In this document: positions 55,847 to 64,000 of the stretch, piece after piece | How positions within the stretch are numbered: the stretch's first letter is position 1 | Layout: each line of letters starts with the position of its first letter | Source: Prochlorococcus sp. AG-355-I20 | GTDB taxonomy: Bacteria; Cyanobacteriota; Cyanobacteriia; PCC-6307; Cyanobiaceae | Assembly: GCA_003280895.1 (NCBI GenBank) | Contig: QCDM01000001.1 | Location: 116,193-180,192, forward strand | Direction of reading: 5' to 3' | DNA: 64,000 nt | Made by a program: the position numbers and the translations under genes | Notes under the pieces: generated by a model | Databases searched by the model: none | Seen by the model: only the letters and a program-made list of their open reading frames with translations | Told to the model about the DNA's origin: nothing

Positions 55847-56468
55847 AGTCCATCTGATTTTTTTCGATACCTTCTCCCAATGTATATCTTGTAAAGCGTC
55901 TTACTTTGATATTTTCCCCAATTTTTGCAGCTGCTTGTTTGACAAGATCCTCAACTGTTAGAGAACTATCTTTAATATAGGGTTGTGAAAGCAAAACAAG
56001 CTCATTAAGTCTTTTTGCTATTCTCCCTTCAACTATTTTTTCTTTAATTTGTTCTGGTTTTCCAGATAAATCATCCCTACCCATTTCAATCTGCTTTTCT
56101 TTTTCCACAACATCTTCTGGTATTTCATCAATTGATACATACTCAACATTTGGGCATGCCGCTACTTGCATTGAGACATCCTTCAACAGAGATTGGAATA
56201 TATCACCTCTAGCAACGAAATCAGTTTCGCAATTTAACTCTAGTAAAACTCCGACTCTTGATCCAGTATGAATATAACTACCAATTGACCCTTCGGCCGC
56301 TACTCTTCCCGATTTCTTTTCGGCACTAGCTATGCCTTTCTTTCTTAACCATTCCAAAGCTTTATCAAGATTCCCTTCAGTTTCGTTAAGTGCTTTTTTG
56401 CAGTCCATCATTCCTGCGCCAGTTTTGTCTCTAAGATCTTTTACAAGTTTTGCTGTAATGTTTCCCAT
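55812..56468 (-). CDS. tsf: Translation elongation factor Ts
   Basis: The UBA-like N-terminus [24 protein letters not shown] is the family signature, followed by [16 protein letters not shown] and the short core domain. At 218 residues it is the compact cyanobacterial/plastid type. It recharges EF-Tu with GTP. It is co-transcribed with rpsB, 43 bases downstream, and overlaps the next gene by 35 bases. Confidence 0.97.
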   Translation of the reverse strand: MGNITAKLVKDLRDKTGAGMMDCKKALNETEGNLDKALEWLRKKGIASAEKKSGRVAAEGSIGSYIHTGSRVGVLLELNCETDFVARGDIFQSLLKDVSMQVAACPNVEYVSIDEIPEDVVEKEKQIEMGRDDLSGKPEQIKEKIVEGRIAKRLNELVLLSQPYIKDSSLTVEDLVKQAAAKIGENIKVRRFTRYTLGEGIEKNQMDFAEEVASMQTN

Positions 56469-56511
56469 TTGAAGTAATAAAAATAGTGAATAGTAAGTTT
56501 TAAATTAGAAT

Positions 56512-57216
56512 TTAATTTTTTCTTTCGGCATTTGAGCCCTTTCTACCCTCATTTATGGCATCTGCAAGTCTTCCTAAAATAAGTTGCACAGATCTAACGG
56601 CATCATCGTTGCAAGGAATTGGGACTTCACATAAATCCGGATCGCAATTTGTATCCAACATTGATACTAATGAGATATCTAATTTTCTAGCTTCTAATAC
56701 TGCATTAGATTCTCTTCTCTGATCAACCAATACAACTACATCTGGTAATCTTCTCATACCCTTAAGTCCACCTAAGTATTTTTGTAATCTTTCAAGTTCT
56801 CTCCTTAATACTGCAGCTTCTTTTTTAGGTCTCATTGCTATTGAACCACTACTTTCCATTCTTTCTAGATCCTTTAATCTTTCAATCCTAGCTTTCATTG
56901 TTGTCCAATTAGTCAACATCCCTCCAAGCCATCTTTGATTTACATATGCAGCTCCACATCGTGTAGCTTCTTGAGCTACTACATCTGATGCTTGTTTTTT
57001 TGTACCGACAAATAGGAAACGTTTACCGCTTTTTGCAGCGTTTCGCGTCCACTTATATGCATTGTTCATACACAATGCTGTTTTTACGAGATCAATAATA
57101 TGAACTCCATTTCTCGCGCAATATATATATTTAGACATCTTGGGATTCCAACGTCTAGTTTGATGCCCAAAATGAGCACCAGCTTCCATCATTTCTGATA
57201 GTGATACAACAGCCAT
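56512..57216 (-). CDS. rpsB: 30S ribosomal protein S2
   Basis: Full length at 234 residues, with [16 protein letters not shown], the [10 protein letters not shown] strand, [24 protein letters not shown] and the C-terminal [14 protein letters not shown]. It begins the rpsB-tsf operon. Its leader carries an interlocked pair of perfect stems (57229-57292) that could allow autoregulation by S2. Confidence 0.97.
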   Translation of the reverse strand: MAVVSLSEMMEAGAHFGHQTRRWNPKMSKYIYCARNGVHIIDLVKTALCMNNAYKWTRNAAKSGKRFLFVGTKKQASDVVAQEATRCGAAYVNQRWLGGMLTNWTTMKARIERLKDLERMESSGSIAMRPKKEAAVLRRELERLQKYLGGLKGMRRLPDVVVLVDQRRESNAVLEARKLDISLVSMLDTNCDPDLCEVPIPCNDDAVRSVQLILGRLADAINEGRKGSNAERKN

Positions 57217-57228
57217 AATTTAAAAAGG

Positions 57229-57292
57229 GTTTCGGGTTAGCCTCCATCTGACGGGGAATTAATATTTATAATTCACCCGAAACAGTCAGATG
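57229..57292 (-). promoter_or_regulatory. rpsB leader: Candidate pseudoknot in the rpsB leader
   Basis: Read on the transcript strand, CATCTGAC (57292-57285) pairs perfectly with GTCAGATG (57252-57245). GTTTCGGGT (57283-57275) pairs perfectly with ACCCGAAAC (57237-57229). The two stems interlock (order b, a, b', a'), which is an H-type pseudoknot. A small GAATT/AATTC hairpin (57274-57270 with 57260-57256) sits inside. GGAGG (57245-57241) lies at the junction of the stems, 24 bases before the ATG. S2-controlled pseudoknot leaders are known upstream of rpsB in gammaproteobacteria; a cyanobacterial equivalent is inference. Confidence 0.7.
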
Positions 57293-57345
57293 TGTGAAAT
57301 TTACTTCAAATATTTTAGCAAGTGATGTGTATTTCTAAAAGTTTT

Positions 57346-58257
57346 TTATCTTGATTTGGTTAACTCTTTAATGTATATCATATTTAGTGGGATCCTCAGT
57401 ATCTCAAGTGCAAGTCTATTTCTTCTTATATTTACAAGGAATCTTAATAAAGGAAGGATTCTAACAACACTGATTAGTCCTCCCAAGCAAAGAATTTGCC
57501 AAAGCAAATTATGCAGAGGAGTAAATTGAATCATAAATCTAACCCTTAAATTTGGGTGTTTCTTATAAAACACTAAAGCCATTTTTGCTCTCTCTTTTTC
57601 TTGAGCTATTAGTGAATCTATTTGTTCACAATTAAATGGCGGATGCCAATGAAAACCTACTGCATTTGGGCATTTAATTAATTTTGTCCCAATTTTTTTT
57701 AATCTTTCTCCTAGTTCTAAATCCTCCCAACCGTAAAGACTAAAAGAAGTATCAAATAATCCCACACTTAAAATCAATTCTTTTGATATCGCTACATTCC
57801 CAGTAGCAAAGTATGCAAAAGAAGTGTCCATTATTTTATGTTTTTCACTCTGAGGATTAAGAAAATTAGATGTATTGACTACCGAGCCATAGGTGAAACA
57901 TTTTTTATCATTTTTTCTCCAAGAGGCAAGTAATTTTTCTACGTGGCAATTTATAAAATTATCTAAAACAATAAGATCACTATCAATGAATATAATAATT
58001 TCATATTTTGATTTAATTACTCCCAGATTTCTTCCAAGTGCAGGCCCACCATGTTCTTGCTGAAAAAGAATAACGTGTGGGAGATTAGCTTTGTTTTCAT
58101 TTATCCATGAGGTTGTCCCATCAGTTGATCCATCATCAACTACTATTACTTCATAATTACTGATATTTGTATTTAATTTTTGATTCTCAAGCGCAAATAG
58201 ACATTTCTCTAATATAGGTAATCTATTGTAAGTCGGTATAACAATACTTACATTCAT
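57346..58257 (-). CDS. Family 2 glycosyltransferase
   Basis: A GT-A fold: SIVIPTYNRLPILEKCL, VIVVDDGSTDGT, the DXD-like IIFIDSDLIV, and the catalytic-region GWEDLELGERL. The C-terminal region has a hydrophobic segment (LLWQILCLGGLISVV, about 250-265) followed by basic residues, suggesting membrane association. The donor and acceptor are unknown; cell-surface polysaccharide or glycolipid is likely. It follows the 49-aa gene with its own spacer. Confidence 0.88.
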   Translation of the reverse strand: MNVSIVIPTYNRLPILEKCLFALENQKLNTNISNYEVIVVDDGSTDGTTSWINENKANLPHVILFQQEHGGPALGRNLGVIKSKYEIIIFIDSDLIVLDNFINCHVEKLLASWRKNDKKCFTYGSVVNTSNFLNPQSEKHKIMDTSFAYFATGNVAISKELILSVGLFDTSFSLYGWEDLELGERLKKIGTKLIKCPNAVGFHWHPPFNCEQIDSLIAQEKERAKMALVFYKKHPNLRVRFMIQFTPLHNLLWQILCLGGLISVVRILPLLRFLVNIRRNRLALEILRIPLNMIYIKELTKSR

Positions 58258-58315
58258 AATTATGTCTTAAATATGCATGAATATATTAAACTCTGATAAA
58301 AATAAAAGATATTCC

Positions 58316-58465
58316 CTAATCAGCTGCACCGCCATTATTTGCTGTGCCTGTAACGTTTCCACCATCAGGTCTTCCATCAGTTCTTAATTTCCTTTTTTTG
58401 AATTTTCTAGCATAGGCTCTATTACGTTCCTGCTTTTCTTTTTTTAGATTCCTTCTCTTAGACAT
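58316..58465 (-). CDS. Small basic protein, 49 aa
   Basis: An ATG at 58463-58465 opens 49 codons ending in TAG at 58316-58318. The first 28 residues are strongly basic (SKRRNLKKEKQERNRAYA, then RKFKKRKLR), likely helical and nucleic-acid- or ribosome-binding. The last 20 are Gly/Asn/Ala-rich (DGRPDGGNVTGTANNGG) and probably disordered. It lies 18 bases downstream of devA on the same strand. Function unknown. Confidence 0.6.
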   Translation of the reverse strand: MSKRRNLKKEKQERNRAYARKFKKRKLRTDGRPDGGNVTGTANNGGAAD

Positions 58466-58483
58466 AAAATTTTTAACTTTTAA

Positions 58484-59212
58484 TTATATTAGCTCACTAT
58501 GAGCATTATATATTTTACCATCTTCCATATTTAATATCCTATCAGCCATATCAGAAATTCTTGGATCATGCGTCACCATAAGTACAGAACAATTTTGCTC
58601 TTTTGCTAGTTTCCTTAAAAGGGTTACTATTTCTCTTCCTGTGACACTATCTAAAGCAGAAGTAGGCTCATCAGCTAATAAAAGTTTTGGATTAGCAGAT
58701 AAAGCTCGAGCAATTGCTACTCTCTGTTTCTGCCCACCAGATAAGTCATTTGGCAACTTTTTATGATGTTCTTCTAGTCCTACTGCTGACAACCAATTCC
58801 GTGCTATTTCGCGTCTTTGCAAATATGTTAAACCTTTTATTAAATCGGCGCCCATCTGTACATTTTGTTCTGCTGTTAAACATCTCAGAAGATTGTGACC
58901 TTGAAAAATCATTCCAATACTTCTTCTAAGAATCTGACGAGTTTTTCTTGAGGCTCCATTTAATTGATTATTTAATACAGTTAAATCTCCACTTTGACAG
59001 GTTCTCAAGGCACCAATTAATGTTAAAAGAGTCGTTTTACCACATCCAGAAGGTCCCTTCAAAAGAACCAACTCTCCTTTATCAATATTTAAATTAACGT
59101 CATTAAGAACTTGTTTTTTATTCTCATTTTTTCCATAAAAGTGACTCAAATTATTTATTGAGACTGTTTTAAGGCTTTTAACATTTTTTTTTGATCTATT
59201 AGCTTTAACCAT
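58484..59212 (-). CDS. devA: DevA-type ABC exporter ATP-binding protein
   Basis: Walker A GPSGCGKTT, signature LSGGQKQR, Walker B LLLADEPTSALD and the H-loop VTHDPR are standard for the LolD/MacB/DevA class. The 242-residue ATPase is the last of the pcyA-devB-devC-devA run, 13 bases after devC. In Anabaena the complex exports heterocyst glycolipids with TolC. This unicellular cell makes none, so the cargo is unknown. Confidence 0.9.
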   Translation of the reverse strand: MVKANRSKKNVKSLKTVSINNLSHFYGKNENKKQVLNDVNLNIDKGELVLLKGPSGCGKTTLLTLIGALRTCQSGDLTVLNNQLNGASRKTRQILRRSIGMIFQGHNLLRCLTAEQNVQMGADLIKGLTYLQRREIARNWLSAVGLEEHHKKLPNDLSGGQKQRVAIARALSANPKLLLADEPTSALDSVTGREIVTLLRKLAKEQNCSVLMVTHDPRISDMADRILNMEDGKIYNAHSELI

Positions 59213-59225
59213 TTATCTTCAAATG

Positions 59226-60398
59226 TTAAAAAATTTCGGCAGGATCAGCGTCAACTAATTTACGCATCGCAACAGCGGCAGACCCCATACACATAACTAA
59301 AACTAATACGAAAATTAAAATAGTTTTGTCTGCGTCCATTACTATTGGGAGTTTTGTAGAACTTCTTATAACTGAGTAAAGTATTTGACCAGAGAAATAA
59401 GCAGGTAAATAACCAAACAATGCCAACAAAAACCCCTCTCTAGCTACAACAAAGAAAAGGGACTTAAGTCTATACCCCATTGCTAATAAGGTGGCATACT
59501 CTGGGAGGTGATCTGTAACGTCACTATAAAGAATTTGATAAACAACCACACACCCTACAACGAAACCCATCAATGCTCCCAAACTAAAAATAAAACCTAT
59601 TGCAGTACTATTTTTCCAATAATTCTTCTCAAATTCTATAAATTGATTTTTTGTAAGAACCCTAACATCATTTGGGAGTGAGTTATTTAATATCCTTGAA
59701 ATCAATTCAGGATCAGATCCTTTTTTTAGCTTTACCAAACCAATTTCTATACTGCCAGGAGGATTAGCAGGAAAAAGTCTTAAGAAGGTTTCTCGACTAG
59801 TTATCAAATTACCATCTGCGCCAAAAGATGGTCCCAACTCCACAAGGCCCTCAACAATAACTCTTTTACCAGCAACCTCAGTCTCAACTTTTTTTTCAGA
59901 TAAGAACCATTCTTCAATCGGTCCAAATTCAGGTCTAGATAGTTTGTCAAAAAGAACTCTTGATGGATTTCTCAATTTATAAGCTTTCTTTGAGAATCCC
60001 TCATCTAAAAGAAGTGAATCGGAGGGATTAAAACCTAATGCAAGTATTGATCTAGTTTTAAGATTTTCGGGATTTCTCCAAAGTAAATAATTTAGATTAA
60101 CGGGCGCAGTTTTTTCAACATCCTCAACTGCGAGAGTTTGAATTAATCTTCTTTTTGGGAATCCACTCATGCTTATAGAACTTTTTGATCTGGGACTTAT
60201 CAAAACAAGATCGGCATCTAGAAGTTTATGAATAGTTACGCTCGTGTCAAATAAACCATCTCTAAAACCTAATTGCATAAACATCAAAATCCCTGCAAAA
60301 CTGATTCCAGCTATGGCAACTGCTAACCTTAATGGTTGCCTAGTTAATAACAACCAAGCTAATGGTATTTTTCTAAATTTTAAAAAAGAAAAACTCAT
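59226..60398 (-). CDS. devC: DevC-type ABC exporter permease
   Basis: A MacB/FtsX-class permease of 390 residues. One N-terminal span (LAVAIAGISFAGILMFMQL), a large periplasmic domain (about 50-270), and three C-terminal spans give the usual four-helix topology. It shares a base with devB: the devB stop TAA and the devC ATG overlap as TAATG, which favours equal expression of both subunits. Confidence 0.9.
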   Translation of the reverse strand: MSFSFLKFRKIPLAWLLLTRQPLRLAVAIAGISFAGILMFMQLGFRDGLFDTSVTIHKLLDADLVLISPRSKSSISMSGFPKRRLIQTLAVEDVEKTAPVNLNYLLWRNPENLKTRSILALGFNPSDSLLLDEGFSKKAYKLRNPSRVLFDKLSRPEFGPIEEWFLSEKKVETEVAGKRVIVEGLVELGPSFGADGNLITSRETFLRLFPANPPGSIEIGLVKLKKGSDPELISRILNNSLPNDVRVLTKNQFIEFEKNYWKNSTAIGFIFSLGALMGFVVGCVVVYQILYSDVTDHLPEYATLLAMGYRLKSLFFVVAREGFLLALFGYLPAYFSGQILYSVIRSSTKLPIVMDADKTILIFVLVLVMCMGSAAVAMRKLVDADPAEIF

Positions 60399-61311
60399 TA
60401 GGGAATAAATTTTGCAATTACTTTCATTCCTGCATAGTTTTGAACGATATCTATGGAATCTTGATCTAGTTTTACTAGTACCTCAATAATTCGTGAATCG
60501 GCATCCCCCGTTGGATCAGTAGATAGAACTTTTCTTTGTTTTACCTGAGGACTAATCCTAATCACCTTTCCCTTAAGATTTTTTTGGAAACCTCCATTTT
60601 CACTGCTCAATTCAACATTCTGAGAGATAAAGACCCTATCGATGTCAGATTCATAAACCTCTATCAAAGCTTCCATTTTTTGACTAGAACCAATATCCAA
60701 AATCCCTTCATTTTGAGGCCTTTCACCAACTCTCGTGTTTATTCCTAGGATAAAACCATCAATTGGACTCCTCAGTTTTGAATTAAATAGATCTATCTTG
60801 ATGATTTTTTGATCTCCGATAAGGTTTATTTTCTGTTTTTGCAATTTTAATAATTCATCTTTTCTCTGTGAAAACTCCACAAAAGAATATACATCTTTGT
60901 TCAAAGCCAGCTCATACCTTTGAATTTGATCTTTTTTTAGGGAAATTTCTTCGTTAATAGTATTAATTAGATTTTCGTTTCTTTCAAAATCAGCGTTTAA
61001 CTTTTCTCTATTTTCAAAGATTGCGAGGATATCACCTTTTTTTACGAAATCCCCTTCATTTACTAAAATTTCGACAATTCGGGGGGCAGAGCCAAACTGA
61101 CTTATTGGAGATGCCAATTGTCTAATCTCTCCCGAAGGAGAAAGTTGACCAAGTGCGGCGACAGCTGTAATAGGAGGTATGAAATCTGAAGTTATTTCCT
61201 CTTTAAATTTTGAACTAGATTTATTATTTCCAGAACAGGAAATAACACCAAGAGATATTGGTGTAAATAATAAAAAATAAATAAATAAATTTTTTAATAT
61301 TTTTAATTTCA

Positions 61312-61312
<1 letters not shown>
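60398..61312 (-). CDS. devB: DevB-type membrane fusion (adaptor) lipoprotein
   Basis: The N-terminus holds a hydrophobic signal and a lipobox VISC with C26 as the lipidation site. Then come AVAALGQLSPSGEIRQLASP, a biotinyl-lipoyl-like half (EILVNEGDFVKKGDILAIFEN), a coiled-coil hairpin (about 115-165) and the second lipoyl half plus beta-barrel. This is an HlyD-class adaptor. Its start overlaps the pcyA stop by one base (TAATG) and its stop overlaps devC likewise. Confidence 0.9.
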
Positions 61313-62061
<749 letters not shown>

Positions 62062-62078
62062 TTAAAGAGAGAACCAAA

Positions 62079-63329
62079 ATGAAAGTAGGAGATGTTAACT
62101 ACTACATCCATTCAAGCAAAACCAGATGTGTGTTTGTGGACAATAAAGAGTTGCCGCTCATAAGCATTGATATTTGGTGCAAAGCAGGTTCTTCATTTGA
62201 GGATGTTGATAAAAATGGCACTGCACATTTTCTAGAACATATGATTTTTAAAGGATCTAACAAAATAATGCCAGGTGAGTTTGACCATAAAATTGAATCA
62301 CTAGGCGGAGTAAGTAACGCTTCAACTGGTTATGATGATGTACATTACCATGTCTTAGTTCCACCCAATAACTTTAAAGAATCACTTGCTCTTTTGACAA
62401 ATATTGTCGTTGCTCCAGATTTTAATCCTAATGAATTTATAAAAGAAAAAGGGGTAGTTATTGATGAAATAAAACAACAAAATGATCAGCCTGAAGAGAG
62501 ACTATTTAATTATTTTTTGAAAAGGGTTTGGTTAAGTCCTAATTATGCCAATTCGATCTTGGGAACTGAAAATAGCATTAAAAACTTAGAGATAAATGAC
62601 CTTGTGAAATTTCATAGCAAACATTACACTACCGAAAAAATTTGTATCGCAATTGCGGGGAATCTCTCCGATGAAATTTATAATATTTTTGAAAAAAGTG
62701 ATCTATCTGGCATAAAAGAAACTCCAAATTTAATAAATCACAAAAATAAACCTTCTTTAAAAATAAGGAATGGTAGAGAGTTAGTTAAGTTTGATAATTT
62801 AGAGTTTTCAAGAATATTTATGGCTTGGTTTATACCCAACCTAAATGATCAAAAAAATATTATTGGACTTGAGATATTAGCATCCATCCTCTCTGTTGGA
62901 AGAAACAGCAGATTAGTTAAAATTTTAAAAGAAGATACTAATCTTGTTGAATCGGTATATGTAGATGTAAACGCTGGAGAATTTGGAGGATTATTTATAA
63001 TGGAAGCAAGTTGTGAGCCCAAAGATATTGATTTAGTAGAAAAGCAAATTAATAAAACAATTGATGAGATCTCAAATTGTAAAGACTTGGCTTTGGATGA
63101 AATAAAAAAAGCAATAAATATTGTGAAAAGTAATTATATTTTTAATTTAGAGACATCTACACAACTCACATCATTCTTTGGAAATGAACTTCTTTGGGGG
63201 AGAAAATCTTCAATAAATAATTTAGAGAGTCATTTAAAATATTGGAATGACTTAGATAACTTCAAAGAGATCACAGAATATATCAGTGCAGAGAAATTTA
63301 CATTAGTTGCATCCCCTGGTAAATGTTAA
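62079..63329 (+). CDS. M16 family zinc peptidase, catalytic type
   Basis: The inverted zinc motif H50-F-L-E53-H54 and the distant Glu E130 (in VVIDEIKQQ, 76 residues later) are intact. The 416-residue length fits a one-chain processing protease like those paired in bacteria and chloroplasts. It is divergent from pcyA and is followed by a second M16 gene that overlaps it by 7 bases, so the two probably form a heterodimer. Confidence 0.92.
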   Translation: MKVGDVNYYIHSSKTRCVFVDNKELPLISIDIWCKAGSSFEDVDKNGTAHFLEHMIFKGSNKIMPGEFDHKIESLGGVSNASTGYDDVHYHVLVPPNNFKESLALLTNIVVAPDFNPNEFIKEKGVVIDEIKQQNDQPEERLFNYFLKRVWLSPNYANSILGTENSIKNLEINDLVKFHSKHYTTEKICIAIAGNLSDEIYNIFEKSDLSGIKETPNLINHKNKPSLKIRNGRELVKFDNLEFSRIFMAWFIPNLNDQKNIIGLEILASILSVGRNSRLVKILKEDTNLVESVYVDVNAGEFGGLFIMEASCEPKDIDLVEKQINKTIDEISNCKDLALDEIKKAINIVKSNYIFNLETSTQLTSFFGNELLWGRKSSINNLESHLKYWNDLDNFKEITEYISAEKFTLVASPGKC

Positions 63330-64000
63330 AAAGATATTTTTTAAATAATAAAAAAAGAAATTTTTCAACTGCTTCAATTTGGATTAAAGGGGGGAGTGAT
63401 ATGGATAGTACTGGCAAAAAAGGGATAAACAAGATCCTTTGTTCATTACTTACCAGAGGATGTGAAGGTTTTAACAATCTCACTCTCTCTGAATATATTG
63501 AGTCCTATGGAGCAGAATTAAATCAAGAAATATTTGAAGATGGTATTTCAATAAGTATTAAATCCCTAAATGAACATTTCAGCAAATTATTCCCTTTATT
63601 AGATTTAATAATTAAAAAGCCAATCCTGTCGGAAACTGAATTTAAAAAAGTAAAAAAATCTTCTATTGATCACATTAAAAAAGATAAAGAGAATCCATTC
63701 AATATCTGTTTTGAAAAATGGAGAAAAATTGTTTACTCAAATCATCCTTATGCTTTTAATACAATAGGCAATGCAAATGATGTCTCAAAGATTTCCTATG
63801 AAGATGTTTTGCTTGAGTTTAAAAATTTTAAAAATAGAGAAAAGTATTTAATTTCAAATAATCCCGAAATAAATGGAGAAAATTTTGGAACACTTGAAAA
63901 AAAAATCTTAAAAGAAAAATCAGATCCTTTAAATTTTAATTTAAATAATACATATAGATTTGATTACATTAATAATGATTCAAATCAAACAATAATAATG
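63323..64000 (+). CDS. M16 family peptidase-like partner, C-terminus beyond the window
   Basis: The ATG at 63323 lies inside the end of the previous gene (7-base overlap) and the frame stays open to the window edge (226 codons). The segment ASIWIKGGSDMDSTGKKGINKILCSLLTRG aligns in order with the HxxEH region of M16 enzymes, but the His and Glu ligands are absent, replaced around CSLLTRGCEG. It should be the non-catalytic subunit of an M16 pair. The C-terminal half is outside the window. Confidence 0.85.
   Translation, partial: MLKRYFLNNKKRNFSTASIWIKGGSDMDSTGKKGINKILCSLLTRGCEGFNNLTLSEYIESYGAELNQEIFEDGISISIKSLNEHFSKLFPLLDLIIKKPILSETEFKKVKKSSIDHIKKDKENPFNICFEKWRKIVYSNHPYAFNTIGNANDVSKISYEDVLLEFKNFKNREKYLISNNPEINGENFGTLEKKILKEKSDPLNFNLNNTYRFDYINNDSNQTIIM

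Overview
The window is about 31% GC, extremely compact, and free of tRNAs, rRNAs, insertion sequences, integrases and CRISPR arrays. The gene set points to a marine picocyanobacterium, most likely a high-light-adapted Prochlorococcus: Calvin-cycle and chlorophyll genes (prk, class I and II aldolases, glpX-type bisphosphatase, rpe, chlP, hemA, ccsA), pcyA in a lineage that has lost phycobilisomes, cyanobacterial DUF3685/DUF3727 genes, devBCA, and many very short conserved-looking genes. Species and clade cannot be fixed without a database search.

Layout. 1-5 kb is a small-gene zone: short membrane or secreted proteins of unknown role, a Rieske/mononuclear-iron oxygenase, and an orphan ABC ATPase coupled to a 33-residue membrane peptide. 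4.9-7.8 kb is a compact iron region: three Fur-box-like sites, a cysteine-rich Crp/Fnr-type regulator, ferritin, an unannotated-looking 40-residue Cys/Lys-rich peptide, and a FutC/FbpC-like ferric iron ABC ATPase. 7.8-12.5 kb holds nth, two SDR-like genes, a PCC-glutaredoxin fusion, pgsA and hisA. 12.6-21.7 kb is a long same-strand run: DUF3685, a thioredoxin-fold lumenal protein, a CofE-like ligase, a GNAT-like protein, ruvX, DUF3727, a YqeG-type HAD phosphatase, proB, lpxD and leuB. 21.8-27.6 kb has a proteobacterial-type prk, accD, an oxidoreductase and both aldolases. A bidirectional terminator separates these from the convergent purS-purQ genes.

28.7-34.2 kb mixes a DnaJ-type mini zinc-finger gene, a CobW-type metallochaperone, a pentapeptide-repeat protein, a UPRT-like gene, ilvD and CIA30. 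34.2-41.1 kb is a central-carbon and tetrapyrrole block (pgl, gnd, glgC, hemA, glpX, and divergent rpe). 41.1-55.8 kb is housekeeping: ccsA, lptB, typA, two D-Ala metallopeptidases, chlP, glyS, sir and recG. 55.8-57.3 kb is rpsB-tsf, whose leader can fold into a precise interlocked pseudoknot. 57.3-62 kb has a glycosyltransferase and the pcyA-devB-devC-devA operon. The window ends in a pair of M16 peptidase genes, the second truncated by the window edge.

How the genes work together. The carbon genes cover Calvin-cycle regeneration (aldolase, SBPase/FBPase, rpe, prk), glycogen synthesis (glgC) and the oxidative pentose phosphate branch (gnd, pgl). The iron region pairs uptake, storage and regulation under probable Fur control. 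The best candidates for something little described are the Fur-associated Cys/Lys-rich micro-gene, the cysteine-rich Crp-like regulator beside it, and the rpsB leader pseudoknot.
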